Shown here: positions 14,250 through 14,462 of the stretch, piece by piece
Numbering within the stretch: position 1 is the first letter of the stretch
Layout of the letters: every line of letters begins with the position of its first letter
NCBI GenBank assembly: GCA_900766045.1
Contig: CAAFTW010000015.1
Span: 1-14,462, forward strand
Length of the DNA: 14,462 nt
Source of the DNA: Clostridia bacterium
GTDB lineage: Bacteria > Bacillota > Clostridia > Peptostreptococcales > Anaerovoracaceae
Direction of reading: 5' to 3'
Notes under the pieces: model-generated
What the model was told of the DNA's origin: nothing
What the model saw: the letters and a program-made list of their open reading frames with translations, nothing else
Databases searched by the model: none
Program-made: the position numbers and the translations under genes

Positions 14250-14462
14250 TCCTTGTAAACAACTCCCTCCTGTTTAGTCCAGTAATATTCAAATTCTCTT
14301 AAACGCTTGTTATTTTATCATATATTGGGCATCAGGTCTGCATTTATTTGAAAAAGATTTAGGACAATATTTGATAATAAGAACCCCACCCTTCCACGAC
14401 GCTGAAGTGATATGCTCCCTTTATGAGAGACAGTGAAAAAATAAAACACTGTTGATCATGAA
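14250..14462 (-). other. Region upstream of pnp
   Basis: No gene is supported in these 213 bases. On the minus strand the ribosome binding region GGAGGGAG is at 14263-14270. AT-rich -10-like sequences (TATGAT and TAAAAT around 14314-14326) have no good -35 partner. Near the right edge ACAGTG and CACTGT could form a 6-bp stem around an A-rich loop (about 14429-14453), and a G-rich minus-strand segment lies near 14385-14400. rpsO, the common upstream neighbour of pnp, is not visible here. Confidence 0.4.

Noticed and set aside
13107..14258. Long plus-strand open frame opposite pnp (383 codons)
   Set aside because: It lies wholly antisense to a full-length pnp with all domains; the translation has no recognisable motif and there is no ribosome binding site or promoter.
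14385..14400. G-rich minus-strand segment as a T-box antiterminator or G-quadruplex
   Set aside because: The T-box core is not matched and there are too few G-runs for a quadruplex.
14423..14455. Very short plus-strand frame near the right edge (9 codons)
   Set aside because: No ribosome binding site and too short to support.
1..14462. Mobile element, prophage, CRISPR or restriction system
   Set aside because: No transposase, integrase, phage gene, spaced direct repeats or restriction endonuclease was found; the methyltransferase stands alone.

Overview
The window looks like chromosomal housekeeping DNA from a low-to-mid GC Gram-positive anaerobe, most likely a member of the Clostridia (Bacillota). 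The reasons are strong AGGAGG-type ribosome binding sites, sigma-A-type promoters with 17-base spacers, many Rho-independent terminators, an argCJBD-ordered arginine cluster, an IleRS of the type 2 class, and a small P-loop protein of a kind I recall from Clostridia. I cannot name genus or species. Every clear gene is on the minus strand except one small membrane-protein gene at 11685-11921.

Reading in the direction of minus-strand transcription (right to left): pnp (12138-14249) makes polynucleotide phosphorylase and ends in a strong terminator. Convergent with it is a self-contained plus-strand gene for a 78-residue single-pass membrane protein, with its own candidate promoter and a 14-bp-stem terminator. 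Next, a consensus promoter (TTGACA, 17 bases, TATAAT) drives ileS, which encodes an IleRS2-class enzyme with an altered HIGH motif (GIHH). The ileS terminator lies only about 40 bases before rlmN (23S rRNA/tRNA C2-adenine methyltransferase). A non-coding stretch of about 265 bases follows, with two candidate promoters, an AT-rich palindrome and a nested stem structure. It leads to a small P-loop protein gene with its own terminator.

A Nudix hydrolase of the CoA-pyrophosphatase type and an orphan beta-class DNA methyltransferase come next, probably co-transcribed and closed by a 15-bp-stem terminator. The left end is the arginine operon argC-argJ-argB-argD, driven by a clear promoter with a possible ArgR site. 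ArgB phosphorylates N-acetylglutamate, ArgC reduces the phosphate, ArgD transaminates the semialdehyde, and ArgJ returns the acetyl group to glutamate while releasing ornithine. argD is cut by the left edge.

No tRNA, rRNA, CRISPR array, insertion sequence or phage gene is visible. The points most worth following are the IleRS GIHH motif, the unassigned structured region at 6605-6831, the orphan methyltransferase, the lone plus-strand membrane protein, and the missing T-box before ileS.
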